Assembly (NCBI GenBank): GCA_021234155.1 | Contig: JAJEKV010000193.1 | Span: forward strand, 62,001 to 126,000 | From: Isoetes taiwanensis | Taxonomy: Eukaryota > Streptophyta > Lycopodiopsida > Isoetales > Isoetaceae | Reading direction: 5' to 3' | Length of the DNA: 64,000 nt | The notes under the pieces: model-generated | Told to the model about the DNA's origin: nothing | What the model saw: only the letters and a program-made list of their open reading frames with translations | The model's database searches: none | In this document: piece after piece, positions 1 through 9,737 of the stretch | Position numbering within the stretch: the first letter of the stretch is position 1 | Layout of the letters: every line of letters starts with the position of its first letter | Position numbers and translations under genes: made by a program

Positions 1-1110
1 CACAAAAGTTACCATCACCACAAACAGCACAAGTACAGTTGCAATCTTTATGCACGCCATTTGGATCTGTTCTGATTTTGTTGAGTGCTTGCATCACATA
101 TTCAAAGTGCATGTGATATTGGCAAAGAAGAGTTTTCTCTTTTCATTTAAGCGCCTCACAAATGATGGCTTCAAAGAATTCAAATGTCTTACTGGGTAAT
201 CTTAATGTCATTATATTCCTTCTTGAAGTTCATGTAAAATTGCAACTGCAAACAAAGAAGATCTATATAGAAACAGATATATGCAACAGAAGAAACATAC
301 TAAGCAGGGAAATCACCTGAGATATTTCAAGCAGTTGTATTGGATGATCAATTTTATCGCCATCTGCTGTAACAAACTTTCTCACATGCTTCCTGTATGG
401 TGAAACTCGTGTGTTTTCTGTCCAGAACTTGTAAACACAATTCCTAACCTCGTCACTCAATGCATCACACCTCTTTTTCCTTGAAAACATTGACCACGGA
501 CCACATTCTTGGTCTGCCATTATTCTTCTTCTGGTTGCAGCAACAACAGATTTTCTAGATATATGAAGGAGACGTGCGACAGCAGATTGGTTGATGGATT
601 TTGCTGATGAAGATACCATTTGCAAAGTAGACTTTCTTGCTTGCAATACATCATCCGTCTTCCTTAATTTCTTTTGTTCATTGAGTGTCTCCCGAACATT
701 TTTTAATCACATTCTTCATGATCTTGCTTTGATCATGATCAACAAAATCCACTTCGATGGCAATTTAAGCCTTCACTCTCTTCACAAATCTGTGCACCAC
801 CATTGCTTTATCCCCTTCTTTCAAAGGCTTTGTGATTTCGTTGAAATAATCGTCCATTTTTTTGGACAATTCTTGAAGCCTTCTCGCACTCAGGCCTCGT
901 TCAATTTCAGGGTGCAAGTTTTCTTTCTCTCTCTCCCTTTCTCTTTTTATTTGCCTTGATTGCCTTCTTCTCTAAAGGCTTGAATTTCCCGGAAAACTTT
1001 GAGTCTCTTTTCCTCATCCAAATCAAACTGATTGATCCATTGAGGATCGTGATGTACGAAGAATTTTGCGGTCTGAGAAACCGTGATCTACAAAGAACAG
1101 TTCGTTTCAG
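1..1110 (-). pseudogene. Transposase-family relic, partial at left edge
   Basis: Reading leftward, translated pieces match the transposases at 30.2-32.2 kb and 54.0-55.9 kb of this window. They are a basic Lys/Arg-rich N-terminal piece (about 1050-930), a piece ending ARKSTLQMVSS (about 640-600), a helix-turn-helix-like segment with SRKSVVAATRRR, then GPWSMFSRKKR and FWTENTRVSPYRKHVRKF (to about 310). After a probable intron comes FYMNFKKEY and LKPSFVRRLN (about 240-120). The frame changes several times and in-frame stops occur near 770 and 900, so it is a decayed or badly read copy. The catalytic half would lie beyond base 1. It is clearly diverged from the other two copies, so it is an independent family member and not part of the large duplication. 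Function inferred: DNA transposition. Confidence 0.65.
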
Positions 1111-1349
1111 AGGTACAAGCTGAATGATCATTCCCGCCACAAAAGAATTCAAGAAACAAACCCCGCCATCTCAAAACAGACCGCGCCACATCATTACGGA
1201 ACTAGCAGCCATGTCATCGATCCGGAAGCAATTTGCTAAAAACGGAACATCGTGTTCCCGCTCTCCAAGCACCCCCAAGCACAGCAGATCAAGCACGAAA
1301 AGCAGAGCGTCCGGACGGGTGCTTTTGTACCCCAATATCTAACTTAGAC
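1111..1349. other. Unassigned spacer
   Basis: No gene recognised. It contains short GC-richer stretches and ends where the PGG-unit upstream sequence begins (CATATGTATTATTACTC, near 1350). The other units extend about 80 bases further upstream, so copy 1 is truncated here. Confidence 0.4.
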
Positions 1350-1505
1350 CCATATGTATTATTACTCACGGGCAATCTAACTCGTGAAGATACCATTTTC
1401 TTGGCTAGTTCCAATTATCTCCCCCCCTTTTTTTTTTTTTCATTTTGATAATCATTGACAAACAATAACCATGCATGTTGTTTCTTCTTTGAATCTATTA
1501 AACAA

Positions 1506-2875
1506 CTAGTAATGGTGCCCAGCGTTGCTGGGCATAAGTTGGGAGTCATTTGTAAACCGAAGAAATAGAAGATTATGAGCAGCATCCAGAGTGGCAAACA
1601 CCTTTATCCCTTGCTCTTCTTCATGGACACCTTTCCTGTGCAGAAGAGTTCCTTAAATTGCCTTCTAATTTACAGTCATCATCTGGATGGATATCATTTA
1701 GTTTCGACAAATGGACAAACACTTTGAAAGAAACAAGGAAAGGCGAATTAGAGAAAGCATTGAAAGACCTCACGAATGCTCGCTACCCTTTTCCTAGAGA
1801 GAAGCTTATCGATAATCCTATCAGTGAGCTAATTGCTAAAGATATAACACCAATGTATATAGCTTTACTTGCAGGGAAATTTGATGTTGCCAAGTTCATG
1901 AAAGAACGTGGAAGTGAAGATATGTTAAATAAGCCAGGCGAATGTACAGAACGTACACCATTGCATTGGGCAACACTTCTGAAGGACAGAGAGACAGTAT
2001 CTAAGCTATGTAGAGGTAAAAATGGATCTGAGACTTCTAAACTCCATACAGGTTATCTCGACTTTGGGATGGATCTTGTAGCCAATACGGAAGACAAGTA
2101 TGGAAAGACTGCACTACAGTACGCAACTGAATTGAAATATAGAAAAATTGAGAAGGAGCTAATGGAGAGGCAGGATGTTAAATCTTATGTGGATGGGCTC
2201 TATAGAGATCGTCAGCTCTATGTTGATGCAGCAAATGCTATCTTGGTTGGGGCGGCATTGATCGCGAGCGTAACTTTTGCAGGTTGGCTGCAACCCCCTT
2301 TAGGCAGCTCTAAGGAGAATTATCCCAAATATTTAGGGATAAGAGTGTTTTGGGCATTGAACTCCCTCTCTTTTCTCCTTTCCATTTCAACTGTCCTGGC
2401 TGGAGCTGGCGCTGTGCTACCAAAAGATAACATCTTCATAGGCAGAGCTGTCTCAAATATTCGACGCCGCTTGCTCCTAACTGCCACCTTGTTACCATTC
2501 TCCATCGTATTTGTGGTAGGGGCATTCATAGCGGCTGGATTTGTTGCGTTGCCATCTTCATTTAAACATCAGAAGAACATGATGGCAACCACTATTGCTG
2601 GTGGAATAGCTTTCAGCATGTGCTTGTCGTGGTTTCTAGTTCCTCTCTATTCATGGTTGCCTTGGCCGAAGGGAAAGGAAACAATTGAATGGGCTGGCAT
2701 AACGAAGAATTCGGATGAGGTTTACCCGACGCCAAAGGATACAGAGTATAAAAAGGGAACAAGACACTCCTTTTTACCATGGGATGATGGTCTTGATAAC
2801 TTAAAAAAAAGATCATGAAAACATGTTAATCTTGTATGATCTATGTCATGATATAATAATGTTGTAATGATAAGA
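1506..2875 (-). mobile_element. Helitron-like element enclosing PGG copy 1
   Basis: The left edge reads A|CTAG followed by a perfect 8-bp-stem hairpin (TGCCCAGC-GTT-GCTGGGCA, 1517-1535). On the minus strand this is the classic Helitron 3' end: hairpin, about ten bases, CTAG, then a host T. The proposed right edge is GATAAGA|T at 2869-2875, so the minus-strand 5' end begins TCTTATC, like that of the better supported Helitron at 4894-11618. No Rep/helicase is encoded, so it would be non-autonomous with a captured exon. The 3' terminus is convincing. The 5' terminus is an inference from similarity, because no empty site is visible here. Confidence 0.5.
1556..2818 (+). CDS. Ankyrin-PGG domain membrane protein, terminal exon (copy 1)
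   Basis: The frame is open from just after a stop at 1553-1555 to TGA at 2816-2818. There is no in-frame ATG near its start; the first in-frame Met is in TPMYIALLAG, around 1853. This is therefore a 3' exon needing upstream exons, not a full gene. Order: an ankyrin repeat (QTPLSLALLHGHLSCAEEFL, about 1588-1650), a linker, ankyrin repeats around TPMYIALLAGKFDVAKFM and RTPLHWATLL, then GKTALQYATE. A PGG-type domain follows with about four hydrophobic segments (ILVGAALIASVTFAGW; FWALNSLSFLLSISTV; LLLTATLLPFSIVFVVG; AGGIAFSMCLSWFLVPLY). The signature tripeptide is degenerate (QPPLGSS). The family is plasma or inner-membrane associated and often defence or stress linked (family knowledge; role here unknown). 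Known members are longer. The missing 5' half and the flanking Helitron ends suggest a captured exon. This is the only copy with an undamaged frame. Confidence 0.8.
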   Translation, partial: TEEIEDYEQHPEWQTPLSLALLHGHLSCAEEFLKLPSNLQSSSGWISFSFDKWTNTLKETRKGELEKALKDLTNARYPFPREKLIDNPISELIAKDITPMYIALLAGKFDVAKFMKERGSEDMLNKPGECTERTPLHWATLLKDRETVSKLCRGKNGSETSKLHTGYLDFGMDLVANTEDKYGKTALQYATELKYRKIEKELMERQDVKSYVDGLYRDRQLYVDAANAILVGAALIASVTFAGWLQPPLGSSKENYPKYLGIRVFWALNSLSFLLSISTVLAGAGAVLPKDNIFIGRAVSNIRRRLLLTATLLPFSIVFVVGAFIAAGFVALPSSFKHQKNMMATTIAGGIAFSMCLSWFLVPLYSWLPWPKGKETIEWAGITKNSDEVYPTPKDTEYKKGTRHSFLPWDDGLDNLKKRS

Positions 2876-3786
2876 TAATTGTTAATTGGTTTGCTAATAA
2901 AAGGAGTGTTTAAACAGCTTCAACCAATACACCATTGTTTTTAAATCCATCAAGTTAGGATGACTCTCTCTTGATAAAAGTTCACAAAGTGGGTATAGTT
3001 TTAGGAATTTGGAAAACGTGTCACGAAAGTATAGTAGTATGTCACATAGTGACCCAAAACACAACGAGAACATAGATGCTAACATCGAAACATGAATGAG
3101 AATATAGACCCAAAAGTCGGAACACAAAAGGACAACACTCTCATTTTCAAATTTCAAACACGTTTTTGGCAATCCCTTTGAATAAGGAACGCCATAGACT
3201 ACTTGAAATAAAAAAGTAACATATGGGCAAATTTAAAACACAAGATTTACGTGATGTTGCAACAATCCTTTGTTGCATTATTGAACATCATGCAATAGTT
3301 GGGCAATCAGGATTGTCCATTTTAGCATTGCGGAATAAAACAGAGACCCAATTGTCTGCTTTGTGAGGTGCATTGCATTTTATCTAACATTTCAGAAAGC
3401 CTTAGTGGGTAAATGAGTCCCACTTGAGCGTAGAGCTATAGAAGAGTCATGTGATCTCTTCAATTTGTTGATGACCATTTGGCACATTGGTGTATAAAGA
3501 GAAGATGCCCCATAAAAAGTGCATGTTCATGACCATTTATGTCACTGGGACAAAGAAATAGGTACACGGACATGACAAAGAAACTATGAGATATGCATCT
3601 AGTGGGCTCATTAGATTGATCCATTGTGCCAATTTGTTTGCAAAATAGGGTTAATTAGCATAAAGAAGAGAATTCGATTGCATATTAGGATTTAAAAACT
3701 CAAGTTTTAGCATACATAGTTCTATGAATGTTTTACCCTAATCCATAAAACACACAAACTTTTAGAATATAGAATGCACATGTAAT

Positions 3787-3788
<2 letters not shown>
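2819..3788. repeat. 3' flank of PGG unit 1
   Basis: Non-coding sequence conserved in every unit: the 3' UTR, two TAATAAAAG-type possible poly(A) signals near 2895, and AT-rich DNA. No second gene was recognised; the small minus-strand frame at 2894-3172 merely recurs because the whole flank is repeated. Confidence 0.7.
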
Positions 3789-3822
<34 letters not shown>

Positions 3823-4462
3823 AAGGACGACAAGCTTTATTCACCAACTAAAAACCAGAGCAACATAAAATGCAAAGACAGGATTATAACCCCAGTGGAC
3901 AAACCGATCCAACTGAGCACAACCACCCTATGCAAAAGAATGAATCAAGGGTAAGTATGCCGGATCGGTACTTTCTTCTCTTGATCAAGAGAAGAACAAT
4001 TGTAACCATAACAATTTTATTTTATACCCAATGAAGAACAATCTCATCTGCGGTATCACGCCCTTAAAGATAAACAACCTCCTTCTCTTCCGATTGACCA
4101 TAAAAGCCGACCACGGTTTGGGCCAAGCATCGGGATAGATAGCAAGCAAAATTTACCCATATCCAAGCACTTTTCCATTGTGGGTGAGGGACACAAGATG
4201 CCACCTATTAGATGGAGGCAGGATTTGAATGCAAAAGCAATTTATACCTGAAAGACACAAACCTACATACGGTTGGATATCCCGATGGCAACCCCCTCGA
4301 CTACCTCAATCGTGGACCCGAAATCCTGTGGCAACAATGCGGCAATATGATTCCAGTTACTCGTCCCATCATCGTACAACAAGAACTTTGTTCTAAATGC
4401 TTCCCATGACATGAGATGACCCGGACTCATACCAAGTGCAATAGTGTTGATACCACCGCATT
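3789..4462 (-). mobile_element. 5'-truncated LINE fragment (copy in unit 1)
   Basis: Begins with a 33-base T run, the poly(A) tail of a minus-strand element. The body is homologous to 14115-15043, which encodes a reverse-transcriptase zinc-binding (zf-RVT) segment. It is shorter than that copy by an internal deletion and full of CAG/CTG-site differences. ACATGTAATTC flanks both sides (3778-3788 and 4463-4473). Units 3 and 4 carry the uninterrupted site (near 18454 and 21395). Confidence 0.75.
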
Positions 4463-4577
4463 ACATGTAATTCTTGTTGGGGTACATGTCTCTTGTTTCC
4501 ATTATAATCTTGCTCTTTGGTCCCATTGTGCAAAGTGAGAGAATGATCTCGAATCTCTTTGGAATCGGCCGTGTTTT

Positions 4578-4822
4578 GGGTTGTAGATGGCTAAGGCTAG
4601 AACATTGTTTGGGGCTAGGGCTAATAACACTTGGCTTCGGGTTGTAGATGGCTGAGGCTAGAACATTGTTTGGGGCTAGGGCTATAACACTTGACTTCTT
4701 GGTTGTAGATGGCTAAGGCTAAAACATTGTTTGGGGCTAGGGCTATAACACTTGGCTTCTTGGTTGTAGATGGCTAAGGCTAGAACATTGTTTGGGGCTA
4801 GGGCTATAACACTTGGGCTTCC
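4578..4822. repeat. 61-62-bp minisatellite, four units (unit 1)
   Basis: About four tandem copies of a unit beginning GGTTGTAGATGGCTAAGGCT and containing GGGGCTAGGGCTATAACACT. The same array recurs at 15162-15408 and 18570-18820; unit 4 retains only one repeat (21508-21570). Confidence 0.9.
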
Positions 4823-4984
4823 CACGCACTAGGTCACATACAGGAATGCATTCCATGTTGTGGGCCTAATTGCCTAATTTTATTATTAGATCACTAGTAA
4901 TGGTGCCCAGCGTTGCTGGGCATACATTTGGTACATCTAGATGAACCGAGAGAGGAAAAGAGCCGGACAGAGACTAACTGACTT

Positions 4985-5250
4985 TGTAATAATGAGATGA
5001 GCTTCACTTGTAATGTATTATAAACTTCGGAGCTTTTCGTTCTAACGAACTTTGTAATTTTGGGATAAGCTTCACCTGAATTATATTATAAACTTTGGAA
5101 CTTCCTCGTTCTAATATAGAAATTCATGGGTAAAGTTGGCGACATGTCATTATACATAATAGTCACTAATTTTGCACTTTTTTGTATATATTGGAGGAAG
5201 AGATAACACTAATTTTGCACTTTTTTGTCTATATTAGAGGAAGAGGTCTT
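4985..5250. repeat. Two short tandem duplications
   Basis: A roughly 77-bp duplication (…ACTTTGTAAT…AAGCTTCACCTG…, about 4980-5115) is followed by a roughly 45-bp duplication (CACTAATTTTGCACTTTTTT, about 5164-5250). Both are imperfect. No coding content. Confidence 0.7.
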
Positions 5251-5304
5251 AGTATAAAGGATTTTAAAGCTTGTCTATTTTGTTTCATACACCCACTTTA
5301 AGAT

Positions 5305-5645
5305 GGGGGGCTGCCCATAAACTGTGCATTTAAGGTTTGAACAGAGCTTGGATTTTTTGATCAAAACAGGGAAAAAAGATATGTTCTGGAAAGCCTGAGA
5401 CCTAATCTGTTCATAGAAACAAAAATCAGGCCAATCGGGTATCCACAACCAGAGTTATAAGCCTTCAAAGTAGGCCAATCTGCTGTCCATCCCCGCTCAC
5501 CCCCTGCCCATCTAGCGTGCACCCTTATTTTTAGTTCATTTTTTATGAAGAAGCACGATTGTAGGTTCTTGGGCTTCTGTGAGCAGAAGCTGGTACAAAT
5601 CCTGTGGCGGAAGCTAGACAAACGCACGGATTATGGGCACCCCCT
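5305..5645. mobile_element. MITE-like element with GGGGG…TGCCCATAA termini
   Basis: The left end GGGGGGCTGCCCATAA (5305-5320) is mirrored by TTATGGGCACCCCCT (5631-5645). The next roughly 14 bases inward also pair imperfectly. Length is 341 bp with no coding capacity; the minus-strand frame 5361-5627 inside is taken as chance. Target duplication is not clear. It is nested in the 6.7-kb Helitron. Confidence 0.55.
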
Positions 5646-8600
5646 ATTGGTTTGAAATATATATGTATCTTCTTAGGGGAGAATATAAACATTGAGAAAT
5701 TACATTCTTTGTGAAAATTGATCTTAGGCAGTATTCAAACTTGCACAACATGTCAAGACGAAACATGGCCATGCAACACCATGGCTGCATTTGATTTCAG
5801 CAGTTTAATTCCACCGAATATATTAGCCAAAGTTGGTAACTCTATTATGTGAGTGGTAATGCTACTTTTTGTATTACCATTCCACCGAATATATTAGCCA
5901 AAGTTGGTAACTATTATGTGAGTGGTAATGCTACTCTTTGTATTACTTAATAATGTAACCATGAGTGATCCTTTGCTCCTCTTCCAGCATTGCTAAAACT
6001 TGAATATATTATCACACTTCCATAGTACCCACAAAACTTAGCCCATGCACTAAGTTTATGCAACTACCTAGCATTATGTTTATGGAGAAAGCCTGCTTTA
6101 GTCTGTTTCACAGACATTAAAACATGAGTTAAAATTCTGAGAGAGGAGGCCATGAGATCAAGCCACTTCTACTTCCTTTTCCCATAAGGATCTAGTAGGT
6201 GTATCCTCAGCATGGGTGGAGACATGAGTTAAAGCACTGGAACACTACGGAGCATTGATGCAGCACATGCTAACAAACCATAGCACAACAAACACTTGGA
6301 CGAACACATTTCTTGAAACTCCAAAGCCTGCCTTGAATACTCTTATATATAACCAAATGCTATTTTCCTTGGGCCACTCAACTATAAGATTAACTCCATG
6401 CCATTGTGTCAAAAGACTCACATGAGGGCAAAAGGTACCTCGTGCTTTCTGCAAATATACATACAAAGCAAGGTTGAAGTTCCTAATAGTGGTGCAACAA
6501 AAAGTACATCCCATTACGCTTTTGTAGTGCACATTTTCACGTGCTATCTCTCATAGCCGATTTATTGAAACAAATAGAAGAGCAAAAGCGTCTAAAATAA
6601 GAGAAGTATTCCATAAATAAATGGTACTCAAGTTGGTAAAGCATTTAGAGCGTTCAATTGTCACATCACCGAATTCATAAAAGACAAAAAAATAAATTAT
6701 TTGACTTTTAAGTACTAACATGACGCTTATTTAACACAACGTTCAAATAGAGCATTTGCTTCTGACCTTTGGCTATGGCGAAACCATGGCCCCCAATGTT
6801 CGTGCCCACCTTTCAAACACAAATATGAAAAGAAATTTAGGCAAAGCTTCGTGATCAAGGATCTATGATCCAAAGATCTTTTAACATATAAAAACTACTC
6901 CCTCTTAATAATATTCTGACATATAAGAATTACGTATCATACCTGGGACATATCATATGATTGCAAGGGAAATGAAGAGCGGGGAGCAAGCCGATTCCAA
7001 ATGCCATATACTTGCTTCTGAAGCTTCAGTTCTAGAATAGTTTTTTTTATTGCAGGGCACTAAAGTTGGCTAGGCATAAAGAGGCATTCTCGTCTGGAAT
7101 GCAGGCAACCCATCAAGCCACTCTGCTCAAATATAAGTGTCGATTCAACAATACTATGTATTTCTTGCAGAATAGCAAATGCAAGACATAGCTCCTCCTC
7201 AAAGTTTTCTTGAAGATGGCCTTTACTCCATCCAAAATATTAACATGATTCACCTGAATGATCCACCTGCACAAAAAAGGTCAGTTTTAAATCAAGAAAA
7301 GTCCAGAAGTTTCTTATACCACAATTTCAAGCATGACATAGAAGAGATATGACTGTCTTACAAACAAAGATGGAAAATTTTCTAACATATGAGGAGCAAG
7401 GAGCAAGCGGATCCAAATGCCATATATTTGCTTCTGAAGCCTTAGTTCTAGAATAGTCTTTTGTTCTTGCGGGGGGCACTAAAGGCTGGTTAAGCACAAT
7501 CTACAACCTACAATCCAGCAGAGCGGATGTTTCTCTTTACTCCCCTGCCACTGACGCGCACATCTGCATTTATGATATATGAATAAACACTCCTTCCAGG
7601 AAGATGATTATGCGGACATAATTTTACCGAGCTTTTTTAGAAAACCTAAAAGCCCGACAGATGTGAAGGATAGTCATGGTACAAATTTTAATAGTAGCGA
7701 GAAAAAGAACTGGCCTTACCCTCATAGATGTTAAAGCGCTCAGTTCTGCAATAGCAACTTCCATATTTGAATCTAGAAAATTTGAATTGTATTACAAAAC
7801 ATGTCAATACTAATAAATTTACCAAACTGGAAGCTCATTTCTCTCTGAAAAATTACAAATATAATCAATTCCACATATCACGGAGAGCCTTCTCTGTCAA
7901 CTTCCTATCTTATCCCTTCACAACTACATAACAAATAAGACATGATTGCAAAAGCTTTCATAAAATGCTTTCCAACTTTTCTAACGACAATTTGCATCTA
8001 AAGTGGATTTACATCATAAATCAGAGACGTCTTTGGTGCATCCTGCAGCCCCACAATTTATCCACCTGCACAAAAAAGGCCAGTTTAAATCAAAGAAAAG
8101 TAACAAAAGAAAGTCAGAAGTTTCTTATACCACAATTTCCGCATGCCATAGGAGATATGACTATGTCTTATGACCAAAGATGGGCGATCGAACAAAAGGC
8201 CAAAGGAGCATTCGCGGATGTGATATTAGTCAAAAGTTTCTCATAACCTATTTCTCATAATCCAAACAATAAATCTTAAGAAGCAGAAGTAACAATTCTA
8301 AAACCTAAAATTAAAACCAACAATACCATGATACTGTAAGTAAGAGTTTTGAAGGAATTTCATGCGGCAGCAGAATATGATCTCACAAACAGCCGGTTCA
8401 GAAACTGGGGAAGAGGCTCATGCATGGTGTGATCACCGCCATAGCAAAAAAGGGGCTATGGATGTGGATAGCTCCCTCCCGGATGAATGGCTTAACTGGA
8501 AAGCCAGGGCAAAAAACGCAACATTGAATGCATGAAATTTGAAAAACGTGTAAAATTAAAGGATATACGAAAATGGATGTCTATAGCTCTGCAATGCTTA

Positions 8601-9230
8601 CCGGTAGACCTATTCTGGTTATGTATGATGGCGCTTCTTTGGTAGTCGATCATCAAAACATGGTTTGTTTCAGCGTTGATTTTATTCTAGAATCCACCTT
8701 AGTGCAAACCCACTGAGGCATAGACCCTGTGAGCAATGGTTCATCGACCAAGCCAAACCCTGTGAGGCATAAATCCGCAGCAACCAGCATTATAAGCATA
8801 TAAGCATCAGAACCATGTTTTATAGTGCATGTTCATGCAAGCGCCCATGTTGGCGATGTAAAAATTTTTGGATATAGCAACCAAGAAATCGGTGTCAAAT
8901 ACTGCATGATGGACAAACTTATCATCCACTCTGCAAATCGTGATGTTGAACCAGATATTAAACACTATTACCTTGAAACTTTTTTATTCCACCATTTTCT
9001 TTTACAGGAGCCGCCTGGATGCTTGATGTCAACAGGGTGTTTAAATTTCCTGCACCAAGCAATAAGTCCAAGCTCATGTTTGCTTGCAACAAAAGTAGAA
9101 TAAAGGGCAAAACTGCATATCTCGTAACAATCAAGAAACAATATCACAGTGCCATCCCGACCTTTGTCTGCCGCTATCATCCTGCTGAGAAGACCTATTG
9201 TACAAAAGACTCAATATTCCACTGCATATC
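5646..9230. other. Helitron interior, no intact gene
   Basis: AT-rich, mostly non-coding. A tandem duplication of about 70 bp lies at 5811-5955 (CCACCGAATATATTAGCCAA). Dispersed duplications: 6977-7040 resembles 7388-7460, and 7266-7370 resembles 8063-8190, so a module of several hundred bases was copied inside the element. A minus-strand stretch near 7250-7100 reads like coding sequence (ELCLAFAILQEIHSIVEST) but I do not recognise it. I saw no convincing further 14-3-3 exon. Confidence 0.5.
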
Positions 9231-9234
9231 TTAG

Positions 9235-9461
9235 AAAGCTCTTTTTCCAATGCTCTTCATTGCCGTCTTTGTCTTCCTTTGCGCCAAGAAGCCTTTCAAG
9301 CTCCATGACATTTTTGTAAGCTACAGAGAAGAGGTCTTCAATAATAAGCTATTTGACAACTACGATTTTTGCAACCTTTTCCATGGCTTCAGCCATTTCT
9401 TCAACCGTTCAACCTGCTCGCCAAGATTGGCCATGTAAACGGATACTCCCCTGCTTTCCAT
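9235..9461 (-). pseudogene. 14-3-3 protein first-exon fragment
   Basis: Reading leftward from the ATG at 9461-9459: MESRGVSVYMANLGEQVER. This matches the N-terminus of plant 14-3-3 proteins, which have a YMAKLAEQAERYEEMVE-type start. After a frameshift near 9400 it continues EEMAEAMEKVAKIVVVK, a stop, then EDLFSVAYKNVMELERLLG, the equivalent of the conserved LLSVAYKNV helix. It ends near GNEEH, close to where plant 14-3-3 sequence continues into later parts that I cannot find. 14-3-3 proteins are cytosolic and nuclear phosphoserine-binding adaptors. This copy lacks most of the protein, including the phosphopeptide groove, and is broken by a frameshift and a stop. Its place inside a Helitron on the element's own strand is typical of captured host exons. 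About 130 bases upstream of the ATG may be captured 5' UTR. Confidence 0.75.
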
Positions 9462-9737
9462 AGCCGATGTTAGGGATTGCAGGAGCTCAGAGGGCTCAAG
9501 AGCAGATTCATAAAGGCTAGAGCTTGTGAGTGATTGGAGCCTTGCGGAGGGTTTTTTTTTTTGCCCTCTTTTTAGACAGACCATGGCCAATCAGTTCAAA
9601 GAGCAAATCTAGGCCGCCAAATCTCGGGATCTAGGGCTTGCGATCAAAGCTATGAATAATCTCAGCCGTCAGATAAAAATAATCTCAGCCGTCGGATTTA
9701 GGGCGTGGTCCATTACTTGCACTAAAACATTATAATA

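Larger units (their letters stand above)
1350..4893 (+). repeat. Tandem PGG unit 1
   Basis: First of five tandem units that share an upstream stretch (ACTCACGGGCAATCTAACTC), a Helitron-like terminus, the ankyrin-PGG exon, a long 3' flank and a 61-62-bp minisatellite. Corresponding units start near 11619, 15999, 18895 and 21645. Units 1 and 2 share a LINE insertion that is absent from units 3 and 4, so they are the closest pair. Confidence 0.85.

Noticed and set aside
1623-1742. ATG at 1623 as the PGG gene start
   Set aside because: It is out of frame with the ankyrin-PGG frame and meets a stop within about 120 bases.
2320-3172. Minus-strand frames repeated near 12646, 12939, 13220, 19892 and 22655
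   Set aside because: Shadows of the PGG exon and its flank; they recur only because the unit is repeated.
4578-4822. CRISPR-like or telomere-like array (GGGCTAGGGCT)
   Set aside because: Repeats are directly adjacent without spacers, and the unit is 61-62 bp, not a telomere repeat; it is a minisatellite.
8825-9438. Overlapping plus-strand frames as genes
   Set aside because: No recognisable protein; the minus strand carries the 14-3-3 fragment over part of the region.
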